From positions 36,825,554 to 36,889,553 of the forward strand of contig NC_079137.1 of NCBI RefSeq assembly GCF_945859705.1: a DNA stretch of 64,000 bases, read 5' to 3'. A program made the position numbers and the translations under genes. The notes under the pieces are model-generated. The model searched no databases and was not told the origin of the DNA. It was given only the letters and a program-made list of their open reading frames with translations. The DNA comes from Episyrphus balteatus (taxonomy: Eukaryota > Arthropoda > Insecta > Diptera > Syrphidae). Positions 1 to 12,390 of this stretch are shown here, piece after piece. Position 1 is the first letter of the stretch; each line of letters opens with the position of its first letter.

Positions 1-195
1 TTCAAGAAAAAAATAATTGTAAATATATTTTGCGAGGATGCCGTAAAAATTTTACCTTGATTTCTCCAAAACAAATCTCCCTATTTTGCTATCCGATTTG
101 ACCGTATGTATGGATTCAAGTGATAGCAGATAGTTGATATATTGATCAATACTATATACGCGATTTGAACATGGAAAACTGCCTATTGATTCAAT

Positions 196-633
196 GGGCA
201 CGTTCAAAGAGCTAACATAAAGCTATCGGATAGTTTTTTGTTGTTGTAAACAATGTTAAAAATTAGTAAAAAAACGAACCATTTTCTGTCAAAAAATAAT
301 CTGAAGGTATCCGAGAATTTTTGGTATACCTGAGGTATTCGAGTGATCAGCTGATAAATATTTGGCTATTTTTTATTTTGATTTCTATTTGCGCGACTAT
401 TCAGCTTGAAAATAAAATAAATTTGCAATAATTAAAGTTAAATCGATTGTGCAAGTACTCTGCAACAATAAAAAAAAAGGAATTTGCTAAAAAAAAACAA
501 ATTTCTTTTTTCAATACTTACATATTTTTTTCGTTGCTGCTTTGGCAAGCTACCTGGATAGCTTTTCGTTCAAAGAGATATTCCAGATACGGGTATCCCA
601 GATAGCCTATCCGATAGGTGTTTGAACGTGCCC
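196..633. mobile_element. MITE with GGGCACGTTCAAA termini
   Basis: 438-bp element. The left end GGGCACGTTCAAA is matched by TTTGAACGTGCCC at the right end, and both ends carry the subterminal pair CTATCGGATAG / CTATCCGATAG. Flanks are AAT (193-195) and AAT (634-636), a possible 3-bp target duplication. No coding capacity. Confidence 0.7.
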
Positions 634-636
634 AAT

Positions 637-1251
637 ATTTCAACGAATCCTTTGTTTAAGACGTTCAGGGGCCCTATTTTGTAAAACGATTGTCGTTGAA
701 ACTAATTCGTTTTCTTTGAAATGCGACTACGTATTACGATAATCGTTTTACTTCAACGATACTCGTTAATCTTTACGACTGTCATTTACCTATCGTTTAA
801 CTTTTTTCGTTTAGCTGTCCTAATATTATTGCGTTTGTTGGTAGAATTATTCATGTGAGCTTCAAAAAAACATTTTTTCGGTTTAGTTTGACCAAACGAC
901 TTACTAGTTGCACAATTTACAATTTAAACTATCAATTTCTGGTCTTATGAAATTGAAGTTTTATCCAAAACTAGTTTTAAGATTTCGAGTTTTAGAAGTA
1001 CAAAAACTTTGTGAATAATACAACTTTGTGGAAAATTTATGATCTTAAACTAGTATTGGCTTAAAATTAGTTTAGAAACAAGTCATTAATATGACTGCAA
1101 TTGCATGTTCCATGAATTTGGTACATTTCATGCTAAATTGAACTTAGTTTTATTTTTGTTTTGAATTGATTACGACGAACAGTTATTCCCAAGTTGAAGA
1201 TCAGATAGATATAATTTTTGATATTGTTGAGCTAAACTTCTTAATTACAGT
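637..1251. other. AT-rich spacer with a MITE-like end
   Basis: Begins with GGGGCCCTATTTTGTAAAAC near 669, which looks like a transposon terminus, followed by repeated ATCGTTTTAC / CGATACTCGTT blocks. No matching right end was located and no gene was seen. Confidence 0.35.
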
Positions 1252-1830
1252 CCAGTCATTTTAGTCATTTTTAACCCCAAACTGCGGAAAAATTCCTAGT
1301 TGGCTGAATTTTGGTATACACCTTTATTACGGCGTTGTAATGAAGATATGATGTGAAAATCGATTTAAAAAAGCTCAAAACTAAAATTAAACCATGTTTA
1401 AAAATTGTGTTCTAAATAATGAAGGCGCTTATTATTGCAAAAAAGAAAAACATACAAAATGTCCAAAAAACCTGGTTTCCCTTTTGTAAATAATTTTTTA
1501 TCTCAATGTGTACATTCTTTACTTTTTTTTTAGTTAATCCGTGTTTTCATAGTAAGATAAGTAAATGAGACCAAAAAAATAAGCTTCTTCGATAAAAAAC
1601 CTCAAAAATTAAGCAAAATAAACAAAAAATATGTAGTTTTTTCGTATGTGAGTGCAATCTAGCCACATTCTCTGCGCTCTACTCCCGAAACGGTTCATTT
1701 TACAGAAAAATGGTACAGGCATATGCTGTAGATAATTTCACGACGAACAATTTTTATTACCTTTGATGACCTCCGAGCAATATGTCGCGAGATATTTGCG
1801 TGACCTTTTGACCCTTATAACTTTTTAAGT
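1252..1830. mobile_element. Diverged copy of the 43.8 kb foldback family
   Basis: The stretch from 1252 (CCAGTCATTTTAG, then CTGCGGAAAAATTCCTA and TTACGGCGTTGTAATGAAG) matches the outer end of the foldback at 43783-45664. The stretch near 1799-1821 (GTGACCTTTTGACCC) matches the opposite arm. It appears to be a degraded foldback with unequal arms. Confidence 0.65.
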
Positions 1831-1925
1831 CGGCACTTTTCTTTATTGAAAAAGCAGTTTAAAGCAGCTTTAAGTACTATCTTCAGTATAACAAATTTCG
1901 TTACTTTTCGTCGAAAAATGATAAT

Positions 1926-2746
1926 GGGTAATTCCATGAAAAAGTGGACACGAATTTTGAACAAATTATGCAGTCTTTTTTACTTTTTTTATTAGCAAAT
2001 TACTATTTACAAACGGCAACTTTTATGCAAGTTGCAAGTAAAGATTCTTTGTTGTATTCCCTTATGGATAGACATAAGATTCAGGGAGTTTAATAATCTT
2101 TAGCATTTTTATAGCATGAGCTTGCCAACAACAGAAGAATTTCACATGAAAATGACGGAAAAACAAGCAAACTGAAAATATGATGAGTCTAATAGTGACG
2201 ATGACAATATCCCCTCGTGAGTGCTAAAATAAGTTAACATTTAAGCAAGCTTCGGTACACACTAATCGGTTAAAAAAAAACTTGAGTGAAAATGCATCTT
2301 TTCTTTACTTTTGGAACCACAAATCGCAGGTAACATGAGTTACCAAAATAATGTAACGTGAGTTACTTAAATATTTTAAAATTTTTCCTCGAAATATTGA
2401 AAAAATGTTTGGTTTTGTCACTCATATTAAAAGCTTGTAATTTTGTATGTATGGAATCTTCATTGAAAACAAATAGGGATTCTTAATTTCACATAAAAAC
2501 TTCATACTGTCGGACTCTTAAAATTCGTGTCCGATTTTTGTAACGTGAGTTACCATCAAACTTTTATTTTTCCCAAGCAAATGTTAAAAATAAAGACAAT
2601 TTTTTTAGGTAATTATAAAAGTAATAGTTATGGTCCATTCATGGATAGTAATTTCGTATCAATTTACATTAAAATTGAAAAAAAAAAAAATTATTTATGT
2701 GTTGAAAATTTTTGTGAATGTAACGTGCGTTACCATGGAATTGCCC
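1926..2746. mobile_element. TIR element with four GTAACGTGAGTTAC palindromes
   Basis: Ends are GGGTAATTCCATG and CATGGAATTGCCC, flanked by TAAT at 1922-1925 and 2747-2750. A 14-bp palindrome, GTAAC-4nt-GTTAC, occurs at 2330-2343, 2353-2366, 2540-2553 and 2720-2733, the last one beside the right end. The pair GGACACGAATTTT / AAAATTCGTGTCC (1947 and 2518) forms another inverted pair. No transposase is encoded. Confidence 0.7.
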
Positions 2747-2750
2747 TAAT

Positions 2751-4080
2751 GGTAATGATTTTTGTATCCAAAAAGACGAAAAGGCACCACTGTGTGTCGG
2801 CATGCAGTGGATCGGTTCACTTCTATCTTATGTATGTGATCTAATATGTGATGATTTTGAAGTAACTTTTTGACAAAATTACCTACCGTCCTTAATTTCA
2901 GCAGCAATTGAGTTTCAGAAGAAAAAAAAACATAAACATTTTGTGTTGTATAATTTAACTAGCACTTTATTAAATATTTCGTTAAAGGTTTCATATAATA
3001 AATAAATTGAGAAAAAAATTAGCTCAAGCGTGTTTTTTGTTTTGTCTTGAAAATGATATTCATATTTTTGACAGTTTAAGTGTTTCTTTTTTTTTTTAAT
3101 TTAATTTTATTCAGCTTAAAAATTATTAAATAAATAATAATAAAGAGAAATGGAAACCAAAAGGTGTTGTTTTTTTTATATCAAGTCCAGTAAAATTTGC
3201 AGGTATGTTTAATTTTTTTAATTTTTTTTTTTTAATAATTATTTGTATATCACATATTGCATTGAAAACAAGCAGGATCAAGAAAGGTTTTAAGGCGTTT
3301 CTGTTATTTTCTTTATTTATTATTTTTTCTTTAAATTTTACTTCTTATTTATATACATTGTCTCTGTTAACCAACATCATGATCCGGATTGCATATTAAA
3401 TTTTTATGCAACATTTCTGATCTATATTTTTAATGTTTAATTCTTTTATATAGTTTACCTACTTACAATTTAATTCATTTAAGCTTAAATTTAACCTCTA
3501 TAACAATCACAATTTTGGAATTTCTTTATTTATTTTTTTTGTTTTCTTCTGGCTGCTATATAACTTAACATGGTATACATATACACAAGGGCAGATATAG
3601 ACTAGGTAGCCCAACTTTCTAAACCACTTTAGCAAAATAAAAATGGCTTTACATCAAGCTTGTTATGATACAAAATTTTGTTCGCCTTGGTTTCATCAAA
3701 ATCCAAAATGGCTGACTTTCGCTTAAACGATTTACGGTTACGATGCTATTTTTTAGTTTACACACCTACCTTAAGAACCTTTAGCATCCACAAGTAGGTT
3801 GGTGGTTTTGGATGAAGAGTGCTTGAGTGCAGACTTTGGTATTTTGCTTGGTTGGAATTTTGGCAGAGTTTGAAAGGCTTTTAAAATTTTGTTTTCAAAA
3901 GATCATTGGAGAAGTATTTTGTAGCTTCACCTTATTTATTATATATGTATTTTAATCAGCAGGTAGCTTATTCATTTAACAAAATTTTTATTTTTTAAGC
4001 TTTAAGTGTTTTCTTCCAATGCACATAATTTATACAATGGCTTTAACCTATATTTTTTTTTATACATACCGCAGGTCATT
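2751..4080. other. AT-rich sequence without a recognised gene
   Basis: Homopolymer-rich and very AT-rich. Short open frames near 2527-2844 and 3205-3399 look like chance. It lies just beyond the predicted polyadenylation signal of TMEM164 copy A. Confidence 0.4.
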
Positions 4081-4168
4081 TTTATTTATTATTTTTTTAT
4101 TTCTTTTGTTTTTTGTTTAACTAAACTAAACCTATACTATAAATTACGAATTGAATTATTTAATAATA

Positions 4169-4226
4169 CTAATCGGTTTTGGTAGACGGTATTATAGTTA
4201 GCTCGAGAGCTTGCACTCCTTGTGTG
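4169..4226 (-). pseudogene. Out-of-frame C-terminal tail of TMEM164 copy A
   Basis: Past the copy A stop (TAA 4229-4227) the DNA still aligns with the last coding part of copy B: CAAGGAGTG then CGAGC and GATTAGTATT. Read in the neighbouring frame it gives TQGVQ...TKTD and ends at TAG 4171-4169, at the same place as the copy B stop (TQGVE...TKID). The frame change falls in a run of six A at about 4230-4235; five would keep the frame. No stop codon has accumulated in the shifted frame. Either the truncation is recent, or the run length is a sequencing or assembly error. Confidence 0.8.
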
Positions 4227-7200
4227 TTATTTTTTGAGATATGCAACTTTTTCATCTGATTTTGCAAATATAAGGAAGGTTAGTTTATTGAGGAGAGGGC
4301 ACAAAATTGACTGATGTATCACAGCATACACTCGATAGTTTTCACCTTGGAAGGGATCAGCAATTGCTGCACACAGCATATGGTTGAGATTTACTCCAGT
4401 TAACTGTGGAAGAAAAAATACATTTGTTTATTTGTTTTATATCAAATAACACTGGCCAACAATTTTCAACTTTTTAAAATTTTCCAGATAGATTTATATC
4501 TAATTTTATGGATTTGGGTCCAGTACCTAAGCTCAAAAATCAAATTGGTTTTTTTTCTAGCAGCTCTAGTTTTTGAAATATTTAATTTTTCATATTTGGG
4601 GAATATTCATACTAATTTTTCAGTTTTCCTTATTTTGAGCGTTTATTAGAATTTTCCAGAAAAATGTATATTAAACTTAATGTATTTAAGGTCAGTAAAC
4701 CTAAAAATCACATTCATATAATTCTAGGAGCTCTATTTTTTGAAATATTTAAGTTTTGCACATTTTGGGGGTAATTTCGTACTAATTTTAAAGTTATGCT
4801 TATTTTAACAAAAAAAAATTTTTTAAATAAAAAAAAATTAAAAAAAAAACAAAAAAAAAAAAATTTTAAGAATTTCTATGCCTTTTCATGTATGAATAAT
4901 TTAAAAACTAGAGCTGCTAGAAAAAAACTAATGTTATTTTTGGAATCAGCACTCTATAAATTTAGCAAGAAATGATAAACAACCGTCTAGAAAATTTTGT
5001 GTGTTGGGCAGTGTAATCAAATCAAAAGAAAGGTCTGATTAAGCTCTATTCATAACTTGGTGGATTGGTTGCTGAGTTATTTGCATTCAAACATTTTGTT
5101 TTTTTTTTTTTATATTTGGATGCAGATATTATCTGTGGACGAAAGTATCGAATCAAGTTTTAGTTTACAGATATGAGTTCACAGTGAACAGTCCTGTACT
5201 TAGGTAAAAAAATTACATGTTTTTTTTTTTTTTGGGGGATTTTGGAGAAAAAATCAAGGTTAACCCCTTGGCGAAAAAAATGTATTTTAAAAGAAAGGTC
5301 TTTTTAAGCTCTATTCATAACTAAAAACCTAAAGTATCTTGAATGTTTGGTTGTTAAGTTATTTGCTTCCAAACATTTTTTTTTCTTGCATTCGGAGGCA
5401 CATTTTTTAGTAAATGAATTTTGTACATGTTTATGATACAATATTCATTACAAGTGTTATATGAGGAAATCGAGATTGCCTGATAAATAAACTCGCGATC
5501 GCTGCCAAACGGTTCCAGGTGCAGATATTGAAAAAGTGGTTTCTGGCTCTCGTGATACTTTTTCCAATCCTGAAGTCAAAATCCGGTGACGTGAAATAAG
5601 ACCAAGTTCCTCAAAATTTGATAGGTATCATTTCGTTTTAAAATTTAAATAAGCCCATATTCGGATCTTACATTATTTCGTTTTTAAACAAACACGAAGT
5701 AAATTCATCGTTCTCTTTTCATAGAAATGCGACTTGAGTGAGTTCGAACTATGGAAGTTTGATTGTAATATTGATAAAATACTGATGTTTTCATTTTATG
5801 TAAATTAATGAATAAATTGAAAATTTTGTTTTTGTCTTAGATTCAATAAAAAATGTTTCGTTCAATACCTAGCATTTTTTTTACTCGAGCAAGTTTGCAA
5901 AAAAATCATACCTATTTTGTTTTAAATTCATTTGATTTCCATTACAAAAAAAATATTTATTGTAGGTAAATGAGATAGTTGCATTAAAAAGGAAACTTCA
6001 ATGCAAACCAAACATTTTCTGCATTAAAAAAATGTTATTGCAAATAAAAAAAATACGTTAAAAATAATTATTGTTTAATGTTTGGTTTGCATTTGATTCA
6101 AAAATAAAGAAAAAATGCTGATTTTTTATGAGGTACATTTCTGTCGTTTCTAAAAAAAAATTAAAAATAGGTACTATCACCAAATGGCAAGTGATTTATT
6201 AAAAACAAAATTTTAGTCAAAACTAATTTTTTAAATTCTTTAACCTCCTTAATTTGATGGACAATTGAATTTTCTATGAAAAAAAAACTCTTTAAACCAT
6301 ATTAAAGTAAGGCTTGGATATCGAGTTGAATAACAAAAACTAAAAACCGAGCAGTGTTGCCGTTTTCTCAGAAATGCAACAGTAAATTTAGTAGCATTTT
6401 TGGCTGAAGCATACTTTTATGGCAAGGAATCATACTCAGCAATAACAACTCTTGAACGAATTTTCTTTATCTTTGCTCCGGAGCTCAGGTCTATTAAATA
6501 GACTAATGGCCGATTTGATAAACCTTCAAAAGGCCTTTAAACTTTTAAATGGCGTATTTTGTATGGAAAAAAACGTCATTTTTGTATGTAAAAGCCTGAT
6601 ATTTACTCAAAACGGCTTAATGAAATCGGCCATAAATGTTGGTATTGACTAAAACTTTAATGGCGTTGTATTGCTTTTATGAATCAACTACCATCACCTG
6701 GTTCTACCGTGTACCAAGGCGAAAGTTTATTCAGAGTTGAAATGTTTTTTGTCAATACGCGTTTATCGAAAATTAAGTGAAAATTCATAAATAAAAAAAC
6801 TTTCTTACCACTGACATTGGAGCCAAAAAGTTGAAATGATAAAGTAAATTTATCGCCATGCTTATTGCTGCCCAATTTAAGTCCATCAATTTCTCCGATT
6901 TGTAGGCACCTAAATAAAAGATGATTTATATGATTAAAAAACTTTTCAAAATAATAAATATTTTCTCTCATACCGCTTCTTAAAATATACACTGGTATAA
7001 AATACAACAGTGCATGTTGTATCCAAAAAGTACACTTTTGAAAAGCATAAGTTCTGTTTTCGATTTCAGGAAACAAGGAAGCCAGGAACGGCCCATTTAA
7101 GAAATTCATTTGAATCCTAAACAGGGTTATTGTTAGTTTACTTGGCTTCGCTGCCAAGAGGTAAACCTGCAAGAAAAAAATAATTGTTAAAATTGTGAAA

Positions 7201-7581
7201 TTACCCAGAAAGTAATCAATAAAAAAAAAAAAAGTTTTAAAAGGTAATTTATCATACTTGGACTATCGTTTGCACATGACATGGATTCAATACAAATATC
7301 ACAGATTCTCGGGCCAATTTGAATCCAAACTCAACTCCAAATATAAAACTCATAAGGATAAGAAGGAAGAGTCTTGTGATTGAATGTGGCCGATGTGGTT
7401 TGGATGGTAGTTCGATGCGATCCATACGTTTGTAGGCCCATCGCATAACCATTATGCATAATATTGTTACAAATATCGATTCAATAATGCGACGTCGATT
7501 TGTCATGTAGTTAAGGCATTCTAATCCGGCATTTCGTGGTATCTCCTGGGTAACTCCACGAACAGCCCAAGTCCAATCCAT
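4227..7581 (-). CDS. TMEM164: TMEM164-like acyltransferase, copy A (C-terminally truncated)
   Basis: Multipass membrane protein of the TMEM164 family. The human member is reported to be an acyltransferase that makes arachidonoyl ether phosphatidylethanolamines promoting ferroptosis; endomembrane location and activity here are inferred. Coding exons: 7581-7258, 7166-6974, 6909-6809, 4403-4227, all with GT-AG borders (donors GTATGA, GTATGA, GTAAGA; acceptors TTGCAG, TTTAG, CCACAG). Predicted length 264 aa. Seen: FGVEFGFKLA, NPCH with Cys101, LFRIQM-LNGPFLASLFP, WIQH with His159, and NLNHMLCAAIADPFQG. Cys and His are 58 residues apart, matching human C123 and H181. The start at 7581 has an in-frame TAA at 7590-7588 just upstream. 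Splicing joins in frame throughout (phases 0, 1, 0). A likely 5' UTR exon begins near 7758 after a TTTTTTTTCCAG acceptor. An AATAAATAAA signal lies at 4090-4081. About 70 percent identical to copy B by eye. Oddity: a frameshift near the 3' end removes about 20 residues. Confidence 0.9.
4450..5013. mobile_element. CACTGG-ended TIR element in copy A intron 3
   Basis: The left end CACTGGCCAACA pairs with TGTTGGGCAGTG at the right end. Flanks are TAA at 4447-4449 and 5014-5016. Internal arms also pair: CAGCTCTAGTTTTT near 4560 with AAAAACTAGAGCTG near 4904. The 3-bp duplication with CACTG ends suggests a CACTA-like origin; a TWA duplication would also suit the PIF/Harbinger group. Confidence 0.75.
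5014..5400. repeat. Iterated repeat with GTTCACAGTGAAC palindrome
   Basis: Two partly repeated units carry AAAAGAAAGGTCT, GCTCTATTCATAACT and ATTTGC-TCAAACATTT, and one carries ATGAGTTCACAGTGAACAG at 5173-5191. Related units occur at 18190-18345 and 61560-63130. Confidence 0.65.
5940..6120. repeat. TGCATT-rich hairpin repeat
   Basis: GCAAACCAAACATT at 6003-6016 pairs with AATGTTTGGTTTGC at 6077-6090. Between and around them are TTGCATTAAAAAA motifs like those of the foldback at 13.7-14.2 kb. Intronic in copy A. Confidence 0.55.
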
Positions 7582-7758
7582 GATAGGTTATTTTATATCT
7601 GATGGATTTCGGGATTTCAAAAAGTGTGTATAGGTACTCAAAAAATTTAAGCTACAGCTATGGAAAGTTATTGAGTAATGTGGAATTTTCTTGCATCCAG
7701 CGGAGATAGATGAAGATAACTAGTGAAGAATGTAGCAACATTTGAGTATCTGGAAGAT

Positions 7759-9470
7759 CTGGAAAAAAAAAATAAAATAAAACAAATCTTTAGATTGGCT
7801 TTATTTTTAATTAATAAAATTGCTTTTGTAATCTTTCCTGTGACTCATTAGAATGTGCTAACAATAAGTGGCTCTTACCTTTATATTTTCCTAACTTAAA
7901 AGTTTAGACCAATCATATTAAAATCAATGTCCCCAAGCCAAATATAAAATAAAGATATTTTTGTTTGTATGGTCTCATCGGAATTACCTTATATTATTGA
8001 AACTGTCGGTCAATTAAATGCACGGAAGGACTTATTTTTTAATGCAAAAATCATTATACCTCGCGTGTCAAAGGAATTGGTTTTTTACTGACTAACCTAA
8101 TTTTTGTTTTTCATCAATAAAATACCTAATGCTTAGTTTTAAACTATGCAATTTATTGTATGTGTAGGTATTTTTATAGATAGTTTTAACCATATTAGTG
8201 TTGTTAAAGATAATTAAGTTTTATTGATTGAGCGGGATCATGCTTTATAAATTTTTAGGAAGGCATAAAGCTACAGTAATTATAATAAATTAAAAATTTA
8301 AAGTAAATTTACACTTTGTTAAGTGGTATTACTTTGTATTCCCAAAATTTAATTCGAAAAAGATATACATACCACTCATTTGTGGATGGAGGTGCAACTT
8401 TAAAAAGGATAAAAATTGTTGGTTCTCGTTTGCTGCTCTCGTTTGCCCAACGTTAGCCCAGGATAGCCCACCTTTTTTTTTGTCTTATTCCACTATTTTT
8501 TCAAAAGATACAACAAAAAAACTTTTTTTCATATCAGAAACCGAAAAAATTGTGAGTTTTTTCCCTGTAAAAAATCGTTAGTTTAAAACCGTGGCTTGTT
8601 TGCCCAAAGTTAGCTCAGGATAGCCAAACTTTTATTTTTGCTATACTACGCTTAGTTTAAAAATTATAAAATTAATTAATTTATAATTTAGAAAAATTAA
8701 ATCTACTGGTGTTGGCATTTCGCCTCTAACGTTATTTATTTGACTTAGGATTTTTACTTGATTGAATGTAGTCCATATAACATTCCTATTTAGAAGCTTA
8801 AGTTGTTTCATTTCAGCTTAAAAAACAACAACATAAAAATATTTTTTCATGTGTAAAAATCATTGGTTTTTTTGGTTTGCTATATAAGCACCTAGAAAAG
8901 CTACATGCTTAGTTAAATTTATGCAAACATTTTTCAAAAGTAACAACAAATATAAAATGGTGTGTGAAGTGATTTCTTTTTCAGTACACGAATAGAACTT
9001 TTTTTCGTTAGCCGTTAGCCCTGCCTTACTTCAAAAGTTATGACAAAAAAAACGTATTTTTTGTTGCAATAATTACCATGGTTATATGAGAAAAAGTGTA
9101 AAAAGGGCAATTTTTACAATGAAAAAAACAAATTTTGGTTTTTAGAGGTTGGTAATTTGAAAAAAGTGATGTAATTTGTTGCACCAGCATCAAAAATTAC
9201 TTTTATGAAAAATCATTTTAGCATCACGGTCAGTTTTCATTTTTCCCGTGGTTGAAAAAGAAAATGTTCCTTCTTCTTCTTCCCATTTATTTTCTTCAAA
9301 GGTAAAACCAGGCAATAAGAGTAGGTACATAGGTGCAGTACAGTATTCATCTCATAAAGCAAAAATCGAAAAAAAAAATTGAATTCTCAAAGGTATGTAC
9401 ATGTTGTAGTGCTTTTCGCTTCTGGAACAAACTTGACCAAAATTGTACAGAGCTTCAACAGTTCCTTTAC
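7759..9470. other. AT-rich intergenic DNA with a short direct repeat
   Basis: No gene recognised. A 32-bp block starting GTTTGCCCAACGTTAGCC at 8441-8472 is repeated with a few changes at 8598-8629. The remainder is AT-rich with many homopolymers. Confidence 0.45.
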
Positions 9471-9479
9471 GTTTCTCGG

Positions 9480-9850
9480 ATCATTGAGATAGAAATTAGT
9501 GAGAATCTGGTCCATAAAACTTTGTTTTTGAATGAATGAGTATTCAGGTTTTTTTCAATTTTTGCTTTATGAGATAAATACTGTATTATCTTCCCATAAA
9601 CATGGTAAAATTGTCTTCTTCGAGCTCAATGCAAAGGGTACGATTTAAAGTGAATTCTTCAAAATGCGTCTATTTTTTTTAGTGCATTTTTTCATTTTTT
9701 GTCCATTTATGGTAAATTTTTAATATTATAATATTGTATAATTATATTTTTGTGTTTTCATATTTGGTAATTTGTAGTTTCCCGTGATAAATTCAGTTCT
9801 CCAAAGATTTTTTAACAAACACACCGAAATTATGACTTGCAACTCTGGAA
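9480..9850 (+). repeat. Dispersed repeat, inverted copy at 34.2 kb
   Basis: Matches the reverse complement of about 34190-34520: ACTGTATTATCTTCCCATAA, TTCGAGCTCAATGCAAAGGG, GAATTCTTCAAAATGCGTC and GTGTTTTCATATTTGGTAA. The 34 kb copy has about 90 extra bases in the middle, so this copy may carry a deletion. Confidence 0.7.
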
Positions 9851-10110
9851 CCCTATAGAACTCCCAACCAAAGATCATATAACTAGTTAGATGATCTTTG
9901 TCCCAACTGTTCTGCCAATTAGTCTTTTTCCAATATGTTAATAAGGCTATTGTTGTTTTGTTCCAAATTTCAGCCATCAATTAGGTATAATCAACTTCAT
10001 TTTAATATTTTGTTTTTAGTTTTTCAATTGCATCCTCATATGCATTTATCATAATTTTTACGAATGCTCTTATGATATATCTACCAATTTTATTTTAACA
10101 CTGTTTTTTG

Positions 10111-10136
10111 TTTTTTTTTTTTTTTTTTTTTTTTTT
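10111..10136 (+). repeat. Run of 26 T
   Basis: An uninterrupted T tract, the longest homopolymer I saw in the window. On the minus strand it would be a poly-A, but no retrotransposon end could be identified next to it. Confidence 0.9.
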
Positions 10137-10139
10137 GAA

Positions 10140-12390
10140 GACATCTGGCAATCGCAACCTTTTGTCCCGGCATTGAATTCCATAAGTTGGTATTTCTCTC
10201 AGATAACAATAATAGAGCAAGATCCCAGGGCCGCCAGACATTACTTATTTTCTCAAGAAAAAAATGTATGGAATTACGTAGTGCTAGGACATACTATTAT
10301 TTCAAATTATTTTGTTTTAAATATCATTGGTGTCATCATCGATCCAAGCTTGGTATTGAATATCTTCATCATCATCATCTTCAGCATTTTTAGTATTTTC
10401 TTCATTAGATTATTAATAAACTATTTTTTTTCAAAGCTTTAAGGTGTCTGGCAAAAAAAATGGCTGCCGGAATGGGTCTGGCAGTGTTAGTTATACGATT
10501 TTGTTCTTGTCTGAGTGCAACCTACACGCCTAGGTTGTTGTTACATCTAATGCAAATTACCCTGTACTAGAACATTTTTCCTATATTAAAAAATTGCAAC
10601 CTTTTTGAAGTTTTTTTCCTACAGATCAAAAACGGACTGTCAAATCCAAAAATCGTTAATGTAATAATTGAAGGTAATAAAAAGATCTACAACTTTTACT
10701 TTAAGTTAATTTTAAAAAAAGCTCAAATAAAAGAGATATGACGAAAATATGGTTTAAAAAAAAAAACCACCCTAACTCTTAAACCGAAGGTATAATCGAA
10801 AAAAGTAATTTAACATATATTGTAGTAAATTATATTATCTTCAAGTTTACGATACATTTTTTTCCTGTAGATTCAAAAATACATGAGTTATGTGAAAAAT
10901 TGAAATTTTTATTAAAAAAACAAAATGGCGGCCAAATGACTCTAGATGCGATTGTTCAAAATGTGGTTTTCGACTCGTGTCTTGATACTCTTTCGAGTCC
11001 TGAAGTCAAAATGTGTTATACATTTTTTCCCAGACCTCCATATAACAAAATCTAACTTTCCCGAATACTAAAATGCGTGTCTGGCAAGGTGTTAGGCCCA
11101 TCCGACGGGTCTGGCAGCTTACAAAAATTAATGTATTAGTTCCCTGAGTATCATATAGAAACAAAATTGTTTGTCGGGTATTATGGTCACCAAGACATAA
11201 ATGATATGCTTCTGTTATTATTATTATTGATAATAGCTTTTGTAGATTCACTAAGCTTGATAAAAATCAATTAGTCATTTGTGGTACGATTTCCACTGTC
11301 CTCGTTAAATAAAACATAATACTTAAAAATAAGGTCAAATACATATTTTAAATATCGACAAAAACTTTTCTACATCAGTTCATATAGATGTAGTTTGAAT
11401 ATATTGTTTAACGTATTTCTTTTAACTGTGTCCCTTGAAATCTTTTTTTAATTGGACAAAAACAAAAATTTTACTTTCAATGACTCCTCCAGAGGAAAAA
11501 AAAATGCCTACATAATTTATTGCAAGAACGAAAATCCATATAATAAATTCATATAGAATGGACATTGTACGCTAAATAATAAAATTCATTACACTCGGCC
11601 GCTGGCTGGCAGTGGAGCATACAAAGAGATTTAAATTTGAATAAACGTTTAACGCAATAAGATTATACAAAGTTCTGTACTTATTCATAAAAAAAGAAAT
11701 CAAAAAAAAAACTTTAAAAGTCCATGAATAAATAATTTGTAAGTAGTCTGTAATCTGATGAAGGCTCAGTATTAACTTAGGCGTGAACACAAAAAACAAA
11801 AATAATAAAAAACAAAAACGAAATTTAAGTTTTCATTTTTGTTTTTTTTGTTTTTTTTTTGGAATAAAACACAGAAGTTTTTAAACTAAAGTTTTTTAAT
11901 ACTTATGGATGTGTATACAAGTAGCCCTTTAGAACTGAGATGAAATCACTTATGTTCAAATTCTAACATCGGTGAATCCCTTATCTGGGTTGTTTGGACA
12001 CCAGTGAAATTGAGGGAAATGAACGAACAGAATAAGGGCTCCATTTCTTTGGACTTTTCTTTTTCTCTGCATGTAAAACGAAGGCAAACCCAATCATTTT
12101 TTCGATTTATTATTTTTCAACAAATGCGTGCCTATTTTCATCCCTTTTTCATTTAAAGGACGATGGCGCCCCCAATCGTTGTTCAATTTATTTTGACTAA
12201 GACCAAACATACCCGTTTTTGTAGCCTTATTTCTTTTTAAAGAAGAAAGCGCCCAAAATTTTAGTTTTAATTTATTTGACTTCCGCAAAGGCACTTTAAT
12301 TTTATCATTTTTTCCTTTTGAAGGCTAAAAGCACATTCAATCTAAGTTCAATGTATTTTGACTACGACTGTTAAGCATTCTTATAGTCCA
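10140..12390. other. Intergenic DNA with scattered TCTGGCA motifs
   Basis: No gene recognised. TCTGGCA recurs at about 10144, 10447, 10478, 11080 and 11107, with GCCAGAC at about 10233, hinting at an old repeat. The open frame at 10173-10442 has no visible domain. Confidence 0.35.

Noticed and set aside
5173..5191. GAGTTCACAGTGAACAG as an ecdysone response element
   Set aside because: The half sites are spaced by three bases instead of the one-base spacing of the usual inverted element, and it travels with a dispersed repeat.
6452..6652. Extra coding exon in copy A intron 3
   Set aside because: Aligning copies A and B with human TMEM164 leaves no missing segment between exons 3 and 4, so the open frame is chance.
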